A DNA stretch of 64,000 nt, taken from contig JAQGEQ010000192.1 in the NCBI GenBank assembly GCA_034620365.1, positions 2,165,001 to 2,229,000 of the forward strand, given 5' to 3'. Positions 50,601 to 64,000 of the stretch are shown piece by piece. How positions within the stretch are numbered: position 1 is the stretch's first letter; each line of letters starts with the position of its first letter. The translations under genes were made by a program, and so were the position numbers. Under the pieces are notes generated by a model that saw only the letters and a list, made by a program, of their open reading frames with translations, was not told where the DNA came from and searched no databases. This DNA comes from Pegea sp. RAD2-039. Its lineage: Eukaryota > Chordata > Thaliacea > Salpida > Salpidae.

Positions 50601-53600
50601 ATTTCCTGTTAAAAAGTTTGCTTTAAGAAAACTAAAAATTTTGTATAAATACATCAAGATAATTGAAATCAATTAGCATTGGTATGAACTTAGCAGAAAG
50701 TCAAAAGTAGAAACTATTATACTCTTGGAATTGAAGCCAAAGTAACAAAAGTCCATTTTCAGCTTTTTATTCAGCAAATTCATGTATGGAAAGATTTTTT
50801 ATCTTTTGAATTTTAACATCTAACTTATCTCAAGAAAAAAGATCTCAAAAATTTTTTGAGTGAAACTAATAATATTCTAAGATGTAATCTTTATAACATT
50901 ACAATTATAAATTTGATTTTTTATATTAACCAAAGCTATTGACATCATATATAAATCTAAATCGAAAATACTTGTTTAATGTGGACTTAGAACACAAACA
51001 AAACTATTCAAGACGTAATGTAAGCCTCTATTAGATTTTTAAAAACTTTACAAATTACATCACAACCTCAACAACAAGAGAACAAGCTTGTTAACTTGTT
51101 TTCTAATTTGATAATACACAAATCAAATTATGAATGTAAATAGAAGGTAAAAAAACTTTCCAGTTAGAAAATTATGTGTTTAAATCACCTGTTTGACTTG
51201 ATCCAGATCTGAAGATGACGGTGTCCCTGATGATCGGCGACTATTTAACAAAATATTGAGACTGATTATTAAAGAAAAGATGTTAATGATATTGAGCTCG
51301 ACACCGAAAAGCGATGTGTTTGATTTGAAAGATACAAGTTGTAATTACAATATTAAAGTTTAAAATAAACAAAATTTGATTTCTTTTCAAGGATAGGTTA
51401 CAGAGTTTGTTTTGTGGAATGAAATATTTTTGAATGAAAAAGACTTTGGTAATCTATACCAGCTCTTACTTGAGTGTGTTTTGGGCTGAGTTAGTAGAGT
51501 TTTGTTTCTGCCATGGTTTCTTGTCACTGCTAACTACTAAAATTGATCATTGAACAAATTTTCCGACAAATAAAAGACATAGAAGTACCTGATCCAGCAG
51601 GTTTAGGTGTAGGAGGTACGCTAGTAGTGGGTTTAGGAGCTCCAACAGCTGGTTGCTAAAATCACAAAACGCTAGTTGAGTGTTTCTAATAAAATTCAAC
51701 TTTTCAAACTTACTAAATGATAATTATTAACTTTGTCAATATCATAAAATGATTATAAAAGTATTTAACCGATTTAAATTACATTAAACAGTTTTTATAC
51801 TGTGCAAATTGAAGTAAATGTCAAGCACTAGTACTTTGGTAGCAGTAGAAAATATTTAATCAATAATTGAGTTGTTGACAATTACCAGCTGAGTTTTCAT
51901 TAAAATATTTCATGAATAACTCTCATGAGCTTATTAGTCAGTTATCATGTAATTTGTGAACAGGAAAAGTTATCAAAAATAGAACTTACATTTTGAGTGG
52001 TCGATCCATTTTGCTGCGATTGTTGCTTTCTTCTTCTACAAGATCAGTGCAAAATAAGGAAAGATTCAATTGATGTAGATGATACTTACGCCATTCTCTT
52101 CTGCAATTCAGCCATCATGCCACCTCCGCCTCCAATAGGCTTAGGAGCTTCTTCTACAGGCTGAGACACAAATAATCAGATCATACCAAATGATCTAGAG
52201 GGACTTACAGTGGATTTTTTTAGCCGGGCGTTTGCAATTTGAGCAGCAAGACCTCCCATTCCACCCCCATCATCAGCTGGTGGCTACAAATGAAGGAAAT
52301 ATTTTTATTTTTTGACATCAAGATGAAGAAAAGTTGTGGATAAAAGAGAAGACAACAAAGTTTTGAACCAATTAAAAAATTGTTTTTTGATTTATAAAAA
52401 GTCAATTGTGAGATGCTACTGCTGTAGCCAGCAAATAAACCAAGATGAAAGTAGTTTCAGCGACAGATGGTCATGAAACTCGCGTTGTCACAAGCAACCC
52501 GGATGTTAGAAACATATGACGCTGAGCAGAAAGTAGCAGTGACGTCCATATGACGTAAATACTAACAGCGGTCTTCTTGAGCTTCGCGGCAGCAAGTTGA
52601 GCGGCAAGTCCACCACCACCGCCAGAAGATGCCGATCCTACGGAGACGGGTGGAGGCGGTGGAGGTGGAGCCGGGATTCCTACTGGAGGTGGAGGAGGTG
52701 GAATACAGCCACCAGATGGCGCAGGAGGTGCTGGAGGGGCAGCTGGAAAGGAAATCAGGATTATTCGAAATCATCGGGAAAAAAAGATCTTTTACCGGGA
52801 ATAGAAGCAGTTGAGGCGGCCACACGTTGCTTTTCGAGTCGATCTTGTTCCTGACGTTCGCGTTCTTGACGTTCTTTTTCTAGCTTTTGCTTCTGCTCAC
52901 GTTCCAACTTCTCTTTTCGTTCACGTTCCATTCGTTCTTTCTCAGCGCGTTCTCTTTCTTCACGTTCACGTCTAACCAACAACAAGCTCATCAGTGACTT
53001 GTCATCACAACTGTTTAGTCGAGTTGCTTTACTCAAGCATTCCCGAAAATAGTTTTTGTTACTGAACTGAACTCCGTTTACAAATGAGTCAGTTAAAGGG
53101 GTTGAAGAAACAGGTTTAAAACCAATAAGAATAATCTATTTGCTTCTTCAAAATTCGTTTTTAAAACTTGCAATTTTTCTCATAATTTAGCAAAATGAAA
53201 CTTTTGCTCTTACCTTTGCTGTTCCTGATAATTAGTCTGGGGAGTTGTTCCCACTAAAAGAATAAAAATGTCATGAAGAAACCTCCAAAAAAGTTACAAA
53301 TCAAGATTACCTTTTAGTGTAGCAAGAATATCATCCATAGCTGATGCAAACTTGTTTGCTTCATCAGAAGAACTAAAATTGATGCCATAAACCTTCATAT
53401 TGCCATCACGCCATTGGTGGAACGTTGGTGTTGCCCGATTATATTTGAGATTTGCCAAAATCGCGCAATTGATTACGACCTAAGTTCACCAAAAAGTCAG
53501 CATAAGTATAGAAAAAAGACTAGAAGTTTAAAATCACTCACTTCACCGCCAGTTTCTTTCCTTCCTACAACTCTATACTGATTGGCTGCTCGATTACCAT

Positions 53601-54419
53601 AGATACAAACTGCAGAAAGACCTTGCGTTACACCAGCTGGCTTCCATTTTCGGTCATTCTCATCAAAATACATGACAGAAGCCTTGCAAAGAGCACACAT
53701 AGGGGTCTCACTGCAATAATTATAAATTTGCTAGAGTTATAATAGTCATAACTGATATTAGTTCCAAAAATAGCAATAATAAAGTTTATATAAATATATA
53801 AAATATTATATCAATATTTATGAATGAAAGTTTATCATTATCTTATACATCAGAATTAAAAATATAAAATTCTTAAATCAAAATCTTTACAACATTAATA
53901 GATATGAAATAAATCAGAAAAATGTTATATAAGATAATTTTTTTAACAATCAAGCTGCTTTATATCATTTCAAATTAAGAATTAAGAAACAAAAGCAGAA
54001 TTTGATATTAAAAGCTGACATGATATCTAGTAAATGATTACTTTTCTAATATTTTAAGTGATAAGAAAATAAAGAAGATATTATCATTAGATAATAATCA
54101 CATTAGAAATATTAATTTATTTAAAAAACATTCATTTTAGCACTACAAATTAAATTCACAAAAAATTGTTTCTTAACAAAAAGTCATCTTTTTAAAAATT
54201 GATCATTATAAAATATCTTTAACACTTTAATATTTGAACTTCAAAATATAATTAAACTTTTCTCTAAAATTAAAAAAATTATAATCACAAAAGTTTTATG
54301 AAAAACAGAGTATCTAGAGAAACTACAAAATCATATTATATATATTAGTATTAGTAATAATAACAACATATATTACTAGAAAATTGTTAAATCAATAGAT
54401 TAAACCAAACTTACGCCAT
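47638..54419 (-). CDS. ENAH: Ena/VASP family actin regulator; last exon uncertain
   Basis: Exons in order: 54419-54415, 53710-53542, 53479-53311, 53253-53214, 52971-52796, 52742-52567, 52283-52209, 52160-52090, 52035-51990, 51655-51589, 51536-51470, 51240-51189, 50605-50548, then a candidate terminal exon 47801-47638. Sum 1335 nt, 444 aa. EVH1 domain covers residues 1-114 ([31 protein letters not shown]), followed by an ER/RQ-rich helix ([20 protein letters not shown]) as in Mena, a proline-rich core ([20 protein letters not shown]), two G-actin-binding motifs ([14 protein letters not shown] and [14 protein letters not shown]), an F-actin-binding motif ([20 protein letters not shown]), KPWQKQN, and the start of the tetramerising coiled coil ([18 protein letters not shown]). 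Role: barbed-end actin polymerase at leading edges and junctions. Exons 1-13 are firm. Exon 14 continues in frame (VAFRKI) after a 2.7-kb intron but ends in an unfamiliar tail. Confidence 0.9.
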
Positions 54420-54462
54420 ATCTTCTTGTAATGGGTTCTCTGGAAAACTAAAACTTATATTG

Positions 54463-54476
54463 AGCCTTATAAGGCT
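54463..54476. other. Perfect 14-bp palindrome in the Ena/VASP 5' UTR exon
   Basis: AGCCTTATAAGGCT is its own reverse complement. On the minus strand it follows TTTTTTGCAG, so it begins a probable 5' UTR exon that runs to the start codon at 54419. In RNA it could form a 5-bp hairpin with a short loop; any role is speculative. Confidence 0.5.
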
Positions 54477-54477
54477 G

Positions 54478-57400
54478 CAAAAAAGATATAAAATTTATAA
54501 AAACATCTGACTTTGTGAAAATAGATAAAATGGTGACTTAAGAACTATAAAAATTTATAAAAGCTTCTTATGAATGCACAAGATTACTCTAAATATCATT
54601 CATGTTTTTTATCTTAAAAAATACTTTCTGATTATTATAAATACTTAAAATAATTTTTATACATAAATAATTGTATATGTAAAATACATAAATCTAAGCA
54701 AGCATAAATAATCAAATTTAGTTAACCTAACAGTCTCTTATCATTCAGTAAGTACAACAAAATCAGAATATTTATAAGAAAAATGATGGGTGACAATTAA
54801 GGAAGTGAAACAAAAATGTATTTGTTTATTACATTCTTTTTAAATCATAAAAACTCAAATATATTTTCAAGATTTTATTAATACAACTTGAAAACTTTAG
54901 TCTCAAGTATTGATGATAACACCAAAACAAATTCTGAGAATGAAATATATATACTATAAATATATATAAAGATATATAAATAATTTAAAAAAAGTGAATA
55001 AGCTAAAGAAAGCAAAGAAAAAAATTATAAATATAATGAATTTTTTATATTAATTTACATTATTATCTAGTCAAACAATTAATCATGGTTATTCTACAAA
55101 TGGATAAATTTATGGTTATTTCATTAATAAATAATCTTTTCCATATTTTATATCTCATAGAAACAAACATCTATAAATAAAATACTTTTTAAAAACAATC
55201 CAAGAAAAATAAAATAAAAATGATCATTATAAAAAAAACACATGGTTAGTTATAAATTGTAATCAAAATATTATCAAGGCTACATAAGTAAAGTAATTAT
55301 AGAAAATTAAATCATTTAAAAGAGTTTCATTTTTTTTTAAACATAATTAGCTACATAGCTTCTTTTTATACCATTAGTACTTGCTCATAATTTCATCTTA
55401 CAAAAAATGATAATAAGTGTTGTTAATATATACAAAAATGTTTTAAGATGCAAAGTATATTATCAAAAAAAAAAATAATATAAGTTGTTATTGATGAAAA
55501 CATAATTTTATTGAAGTAAACTTGTTTTCTTTAACAATCTATTGACGATAATAGAAGTTATTACAAATCTAAAGTTTTATAACCAATTTATTAAAAAAAT
55601 AATTGTAACCTAAACAAAATCAGTTATTAAAAGATGTTATTGAAATATTATTTTTGCAACATAATTTATAACTATGGATCTTTAAAAATAAAAGTTTATA
55701 TAAAGTTAATAAAATTGTTACTATTGTTAAGATTTAGAAAACAATTAATATTCTAATTATCAAACTAAAAAAATAAATACTAATAGCAAAAACCTAAAAT
55801 AATTACTTAAAAACAAAAAAAACTGAACAAGCCAAGTATTTCAGGTCAAATATATCGCTGAAATAAAATAAAAGTATAAATGCATAAAATAGCAGCTTTT
55901 GAACAGTTCTAACATAACTCTATAAACGAAATTTAATCATATACCTAATAAATTATCAAGAATTCTGTATTTTAGTTAATAAAATTGTGCCTAAAAAAGA
56001 AAGAAAACTTAATAGCTTGAACAGCTAGCTACGTACGCAAGCGGTGGACAAGTTTTAAAAATATTGCGGATAAGTCTTTGTCAACACCTTGAGAAAAGTC
56101 TGAATAAGTACAGATAACCCTTTTTATACTTAAATAAAAAGATTTATTTGCTGGTAAAAAAGAAACAATTAAATGTTGAAGATATGAAAAAATATACTCA
56201 TCCTAGGTTTTTAAAGTTGACTCAGCTTAAAAAATTAATGGGGCCAATATAAGGCAAATCGTAGATTCGCAAATATGTAGTGCTATTTAAAAAAATTATT
56301 TGATTAGTTTAACAAGCAGTGTCTGTTAATTTTTGAAGTAGGTACTATGAGCTGATACGCAAACAAACTGATTAGAAAATCTTGTAGAATAAAGTGTTTG
56401 ATTTTGTGCTAGTTAAAGCAAATTTTCACCTTGGCATGTAAAACTCCCCAATTAGTGAAAAATTAAAATTTTATTGATTAAAAATTATATTAGACAAACT
56501 TATCTCCTATTTAACAATCAATGGTGGTATAAACTTACTTGTTTTATGCATAACTTAATAAACCTGCTTTGATAGTATTGTATATGCTTTTTTGAAAGTA
56601 TTTTTTTTAGTTTGGTGGGTCGAAGCAGTAGATTAATAGCATTAATAGTAACATTTTTATAGTACCTCTGTAGTAGCTGTAGATTTAATGTCTTGGTTTA
56701 AAATAAGTAGTGAAGCCTTAATCCCCAGTCGCTTTTGGTGTCATGTTTTTACATTTATCTACATTTATGATAATACTACTTCATATAATACTACAATCGC
56801 ATTTATCAAAGTATAAAACAATTTTATAAATTAATACAATCTTCGATAAGGTTGCTTTTTATAATTAAAATATGAAAACTTCTAAGTGATAAGTAAAAGG
56901 CAAGTAATTTTGCTAAAACTTTTAGTAACTACAAGAATTTTATTATATACAATATTTCTATCTCATCCATATTAAATATTTTTTTATATTTAAAAATTCT
57001 ATGTGAACAATGAAAATATTTTATATTTAGTATGAAACATTTTTTTATTTTATAGTAAATAATTCCATTATTTCCTTCCTTTATTTCAGAACAGCTGTTT
57101 CTCTCTATGGTGTACCTTCTCACTTCTAACTGCTTTTTTACAAACAGCATATAAAATGAATTAATTTAAAAGTATTTTGAATTTTTGGCATAAAATAATA
57201 TTTTCGTGGATTCTCTCAAATTTAGCATCAAATTTAAGGTGTAATCAATTTCAGCACTTCTTATAAACACTCCTGGGTGAAAAACCATAACTTTTTATCT
57301 TGGTTATCTAGCTATTAAAATAATTTTCTTTGTATATAGTGTCACAGTAATTTGCATTCAGTTTACTGTCAGTGAAAAAAAAGGTCTTGTGTATTTATAA

Positions 57401-58951
57401 TTGCTGTAGTCTTGTTACATAAAAATTTAAGTTATTCTAAAATATGTGTTATGGGTCTATAGATTTCTGCTACTCTCAAATAATGTTTCTTTACTGAGTT
57501 ATTCTTTGGAGTATTTATCACAACTTGTTTTCCTTTAATTACTTAGAGTTTTAATGTTATATTTTCATTAAGTCACTGCTGGTTTTTATACAGATTTAAG
57601 GCTGTGATCTTTTAGGACATAAGTATTATTTAACAAAGAGTTAAACTTTTACTTGTATGAAATAGTAAGATAGTTTTCATAAAGTTGGCCATTGTAGTGT
57701 TTAAAGATTTATATATATTTGGAAAATAATTATATTTTAGTTATATTTATCATATTTTTATTTCATAAAATAAATGATACATTTTATTTTCTTATTGTTT
57801 ATAGCTAATAAAGTTTAATAATCAGAATTATTGCGTCATAATAATGAATTAGTAAACCTCCAAAAAAACAGTTTGTGAGTACAGTTTTTATACTAGCGGA
57901 CAGGTACAATCGTACTACTGTTCTTTCTAAGCAAAAAACTTTTGGTTTAAACATTCCTTGACTATTTCAAAAAGGTTAAAGATAACAAGTACATCAGGTA
58001 TGAAAAATTTAGAGCTAAGCTGTATCATCTTTCAGTTGATAAATCTTAAATTTAACAATACTGAATTCTATTGGTTAGCTGTTTGTAAAAAGGCTCGAAT
58101 ATGGGGACCTTTTATAAAAGTCCGTAAATCTTAGAAACTGTCAAAGCTAATAAATATTATTTTAGTTGCATATATATTTGTATTATTATTTTATTTTTAT
58201 TGTTCAATAAAAAATCTAAACTATATTAAAGGCACTTAAATACTATCTACTTAAACACTAAAGCTGGTAATTCAAATGTGAAAAAACTGGCGTAAAGATA
58301 ATTTTCCTTAAATTTTATGCTATTAAGCTACAACATTAGTGTATATACGTTATTTAATTTAAATAAATAAATTTGCCAATAAATTTATTTACATTAAATA
58401 AGTATAAAAATTATTCATTAGTCTACAAGAACTGCACGACGAATGTCTGTAAATGTTTCCTGGTAACCGAATATTACGAAATAAAACCAGCATCTAAAAT
58501 CGATAGTTTTGCTTTGATAGATAACTTATCAAAATTAAAAAACTGAAGCGTATAAAATAAAGTTTTTTTAAGTAATTCTATATATTTTATCTAATTAATC
58601 ATCTGTTTTTCTTCAAATCTATAATATATATTTTTTTTTTACTAAATTTTTTCTTTTATTAAAAATAGGTTTAGGAAAAAGTTTTTATAAAATTATACAT
58701 TATTTGTTGCAATTATTGGTTATAAGTATTACCGAGGCAATATATAATAATCTTTTACCTAGCTGCATACACATTAATTACGCTTAATAGCATTCAAGCG
58801 ACATCTCATTTATTCAAAATAAAATTACCTTGTTTACTTGAACACTTAAAGTAAATATATTTAAGTACTATTCTTCAATTTCAGATCAAATACTCTTGAC
58901 TTTTAAAGAAGCACCGAAGATTTATTGCAGTACAAACCTATAATCAAATTT
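54478..58951. other. Intergenic stretch upstream of Ena/VASP and of the mucin-like gene
   Basis: About 4.5 kb of mostly A/T-rich sequence between two divergent genes. No protein similarity. A small cluster with more CG steps lies near 56020-56090 (AGCTACGTACGCAAGCGG) and could belong to the Ena/VASP first exon or promoter. TTTATTGCAG at 58921-58930 looks like an acceptor shortly before the mucin-like start codon. Confidence 0.45.
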
Positions 58952-58956
58952 ATGCA

Positions 58957-58960
<4 letters not shown>
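58952..58960 (+). promoter_or_regulatory. Minimal upstream ORF overlapping the mucin-like start codon
   Basis: ATGCAATGA encodes Met-Gln-stop, and its stop codon overlaps the main ATG at 58957 in another frame. Such an arrangement can reduce initiation or favour reinitiation at the main start. Seen directly; effect is inferred. Confidence 0.45.
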
Positions 58961-61560
<2,600 letters not shown>

Positions 61561-61769
61561 TTCATATACAATCAAGATAGTTAGCCTTTTTACATTTTAT
61601 GTGAAACAAGTAGTTTTGTATCTTCTCTAAAGTAGCTTGCACAGTTAATATTCATAATTTTTAACTGAGTTAGTTTCCTGAATTTCAAGTTTGATGTGTT
61701 TAATCAATAAAAGTAAAAAATCAAAAGTTTTGAATGCTTTATTTGTATGTATGTGTATTTATCTGGTTA
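61561..61769 (+). other. 3' UTR of the mucin-like gene with polyadenylation signal
   Basis: An AATAAA at 61706-61711 lies 146 bases after the stop codon. The left target-site duplication of the downstream SINE is at 61761-61769, so the SINE inserted about 50 bases beyond the predicted poly(A) signal. Confidence 0.55.
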
Positions 61770-62106
61770 AGTTTATCTTTGTCAATTTATGTGGTGAAGC
61801 AGTTACCTTACCTACATACCAACAGGGGGCTTCGAGTTCGATCCCAGGTGGACACATATTAGTGACAAGAAAAAGTTGGAGTCCCATAGGCAGTTCGTCA
61901 CTGTACACAGTATCGTTCTGGCAGCTCCTGCGACGTCAACTGGACGCAGCTGTTTCAGTCCTTCTGTTCCGTTGCATAACCTGGCTGGCGTGGAGAGAGA
62001 AATCCTGCTGCATGGACAACAGCTGGATACCCATAACTTCTGCCCTGGCATCAATATATATATGCATAGCCGTTTGCGGCCAAAGTAGACCAAAAAAATC
62101 TGGTTA
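61761..62106 (+). mobile_element. tRNA-derived SINE, second copy, with 9-bp target-site duplication
   Basis: The direct repeat ATCTGGTTA at 61761-61769 and 62098-62106 flanks about 328 bp. The head resembles a tRNA gene: A-box-like TGGTGAAGCAG near 61792 and B-box GAGTTCGATCCC near 61833-61844. The body is shared with the inverted copy in the PDE2A intron (TCACTGTACACAGTATCGTT region, CTGCTGCATGGACAACAGCT). The 3' end is GACCAAAAAAA, short and A-rich. The sharper tRNA promoter boxes suggest that this copy is younger or closer to the source. Other apparent open frames across it are accidental. Confidence 0.9.
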
Positions 62107-62600
62107 CAATCCTACCTGGGTACAACGATTTAATAAAAGCTAATTCGGTAGATTAAGTACATCATTATAAAAATCAGCAGATTGGTAGATATACGCGTAC
62201 CCTACAGGGCTTCTTGTCATCTAGAAACCGCTAAAATTGTCGCTTTGAGGCAATTGTACAGACTTTAGGCGTAAAGAGCTATGTGTGGGTCATACATTAA
62301 ACTACGATGCGAACCTGAAACGGCACTAATGAAGAACCATCGAAGGAATTTTTTTCATAGACTTTGTGGGGTTTAAAATCTCAAGCGAAAGGTATTTTGG
62401 GGCTAAGTAACCACGTAGGATATCCAGGAAGCTCGAGTTAAATACTTCCACTGTAACCAAAACGCCCCAGTTCAGAATACTCTCCCGAATTATCAAAGAC
62501 CCACCCTGAATGCAAGTCGAAAGAATATATACGGACTTTCTTCGGTATATAGGAAGTCTCGTTGTTAAAAGAAAGCTCTCAACAAGGATTGAAGGTCCTA
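62107..62600. other. GC-richer unidentified DNA, probably transposon-derived
   Basis: Base composition rises sharply compared with the rest of the window. No frame is open for long and I could not align it to a known protein family. Its position just upstream of an integrase remnant suggests that it is decayed or rearranged 5' sequence of the same Ty3/gypsy element. Confidence 0.4.
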
Positions 62601-63100
62601 ATTTGCAGCTAATGTACAATGCTCTCAATATCTTGTGTACGAGCAGCAGTGGGCAAGAACTTTACTGGCGAGATCTCCAGCTTTAAAAAAAAAATGGAAA
62701 ACCACTCATTTTATCTCCACAACACCCACGGTGGAGTAGAGGTTGCAGTCAAAGCAGCCAAACGAGTGCTACGGTCAAATGTCAGCCTTTCTGAACCTTT
62801 CGGCGTGGCATTATAGAGGGAGGCTTGAACATTCAAAGAGACCGACGCGTGCGCTGCAGAACGAAAGAAAAGACGAATAATTGTGCTTACAATTTACCAC
62901 CACTCAAAATTGGGGACAGATGTCTGATCCAGAATCAGACCGGCCATAACTACAGGAAAGGGACACGAGTGGTGCCGTAAAGGAAGTCGTTTAGCAAATA
63001 CACCAGAAGCTTGATGGCCCAGAGCACGTCACAAACCGAATCAGGTGCTTTTTGAGGGCCTACTTACTGCCCTATTCTACATCAGACACCACGCGACCTT
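62600..63100 (+). mobile_element. Decayed Ty3/gypsy retrotransposon: integrase C-terminal half
   Basis: One frame (62619-62816) reads VGKNFTGEISSF, the region around the second catalytic Asp of gypsy integrases, followed by EVAVKAAKRVLRSN, a hallmark of their third catalytic block. Further on, frames interrupted by stops and shifts carry KIGDRCLIQNQTG and GAVKEVV with NRIRCFLRAYL, matching the C-terminal chromatin-distal part of the same integrases (pattern PPLxxGDRVxxQN ... GxVxEV ... RNRRFLR). Several stop codons and frame changes show that it is non-functional. Described only; no intact protein is present. Confidence 0.82.
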
Positions 63101-63370
63101 AAGCGGCGCGCGGCACAACACTATGAACTATAACTGACCACCGTCTGATAAAGCAGAAGGTCTAGGACTCAAAGTGAACGAGCACACCGATGTAAAACCC
63201 CGAAATAGTGAGCCCCAAGTGAACAATCGTGTCAGCTTCAAATTACTTTTATTTATCAAAGCGGGTCATCCAATAGTAGAGCTGCAGTAAGGACGTCACT
63301 ACTCCAAAACCCCAGAGGGGTCTTCGACAAGCCGGTCATCAAGGAGCACAAAGCATCACATAAAGAAAGT

Positions 63371-63966
63371 TGTAAGATCGATCAAGCTACAAGCAAATCA
63401 CTACCAGTGTCTGCTACCTCTACAATCACAAATTGTTGTTTCTTGTTGTTTAACTGTTGTTTCGCTCTCCGGGAATGAGACGAGTTGTGTTTATTGATTC
63501 TTATGTTGTAGATCGTTGGTATATGATCAAACTATTGTTGTTAAATGTTGTGTTGCAAATAACTTCTTCGTTTATTACTTTCAATATATGTGTGTATAAT
63601 ATTTTTCAAAACAAAATCTCCTGAAATTTTGTGGAAACTTTTTTACTTTTCTAAGTCTTTATTTGGTTGCGTGATAAAAACTTATAACTTTGAATAACTT
63701 TTAATTTTTAAAAACATTGGAATATTTCAACTATGATAATATTTTGTGAGCCATGTAATGATAATGGCTCGTTATATAGAGCTTTATTCAAATTATTAAG
63801 AAGGCGATTAACAATGTTAAGTATACCGACGATACACGTTACCCACAACACAGTCTGTTACCGAATAACCCAGGTTCTTGAGAGAATGACGAATAACGCA
63901 TTTACATCAGCGGTAAAATACACTACTTTATACCACAGGCAATATACTCTTTTTCGAGTATTTACA
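63371..63966 (+). mobile_element. Probable 3' LTR of the Ty3/gypsy remnant
   Basis: The segment begins TGTAAGATCG after a short purine tract (AAAGAAAG, polypurine-tract-like) and ends ATTTACA, so the ends form the inverted pair TGTAA ... TTACA typical of LTRs. It lies downstream of the integrase remnant in the expected order and contains a TATATAG word near 63771. The matching 5' LTR is not in this window, so the call rests on end structure and position only. Confidence 0.4.
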
Positions 63967-64000
63967 TTTTTCAAAAAGCTATTACAAAAAAATCTGTTTT

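Noticed and set aside
61691-62143. 150-codon plus-strand frame after the mucin-like gene
   Set aside because: Covers the SINE with its target duplications and has no protein similarity.

Overview
The window is animal nuclear DNA from an AT-rich (about 70% A+T), intron-dense invertebrate. Evidence for an animal is the set of split genes with GT-AG introns: a PDE2-type double-GAF phosphodiesterase, an Ena/VASP protein, a Tip60-type MYST acetyltransferase, an HP1-like protein, an RBMX-like RNA-binding protein and ATG4. I cannot assign a phylum from sequence alone. Exons stand out as GC-richer islands; introns and intergenic DNA are mostly A/T runs. The exon models were built by hand from reading frame, splice consensus and protein similarity. 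Those of KAT5, ATG4, PDE2A, the O-fucosyltransferase-like gene and RBMX close in frame from start to stop.

Layout. 1-5.9 kb: no confident gene; a (TG)n tract and one long unassigned open frame. 5.9-8.6 kb (-): KAT5/Tip60, 12 coding exons. 9.1-11.2 kb (-): single-exon HP1-like protein with three chromodomains and a chromoshadow domain. 13.9 kb: isolated diverged copy of a piece of the RBMX coding sequence. 16.6-18.1 kb (+): RBMX-like gene. 19.4-23.2 kb (-): ATG4 cysteine protease, 9 coding exons. 25.0-37.6 kb (+): PDE2A-like phosphodiesterase, 29 coding exons, carrying a SINE in one intron. 42.4-46.7 kb (+): O-fucosyltransferase-like membrane-anchored enzyme, 11 coding exons. 47.6-54.4 kb (-): Ena/VASP with two G-actin-binding motifs; its last exon is uncertain. 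59.0-61.6 kb (+): type I membrane mucin/proteoglycan-like gene dominated by an 18-bp tandem repeat that contains a frameshift. 61.8-64 kb: transposon island with a second SINE copy, a decayed Ty3/gypsy integrase remnant and a probable LTR.

The genes do not form one pathway; they are ordinary neighbours. KAT5 and the HP1-like gene are both chromatin factors. ATG4 and PDE2A are divergent and share about 1.8 kb of upstream DNA. RBMX/ATG4 and the fucosyltransferase-like gene/Ena converge. The most unusual items are the three-chromodomain HP1-like protein, the duplicated G-actin-binding exon of Ena/VASP, the orphan RBMX exon-like fragment, the mucin repeat with its frameshift, and a tRNA-derived SINE family defined here by two copies with exact target-site duplications.
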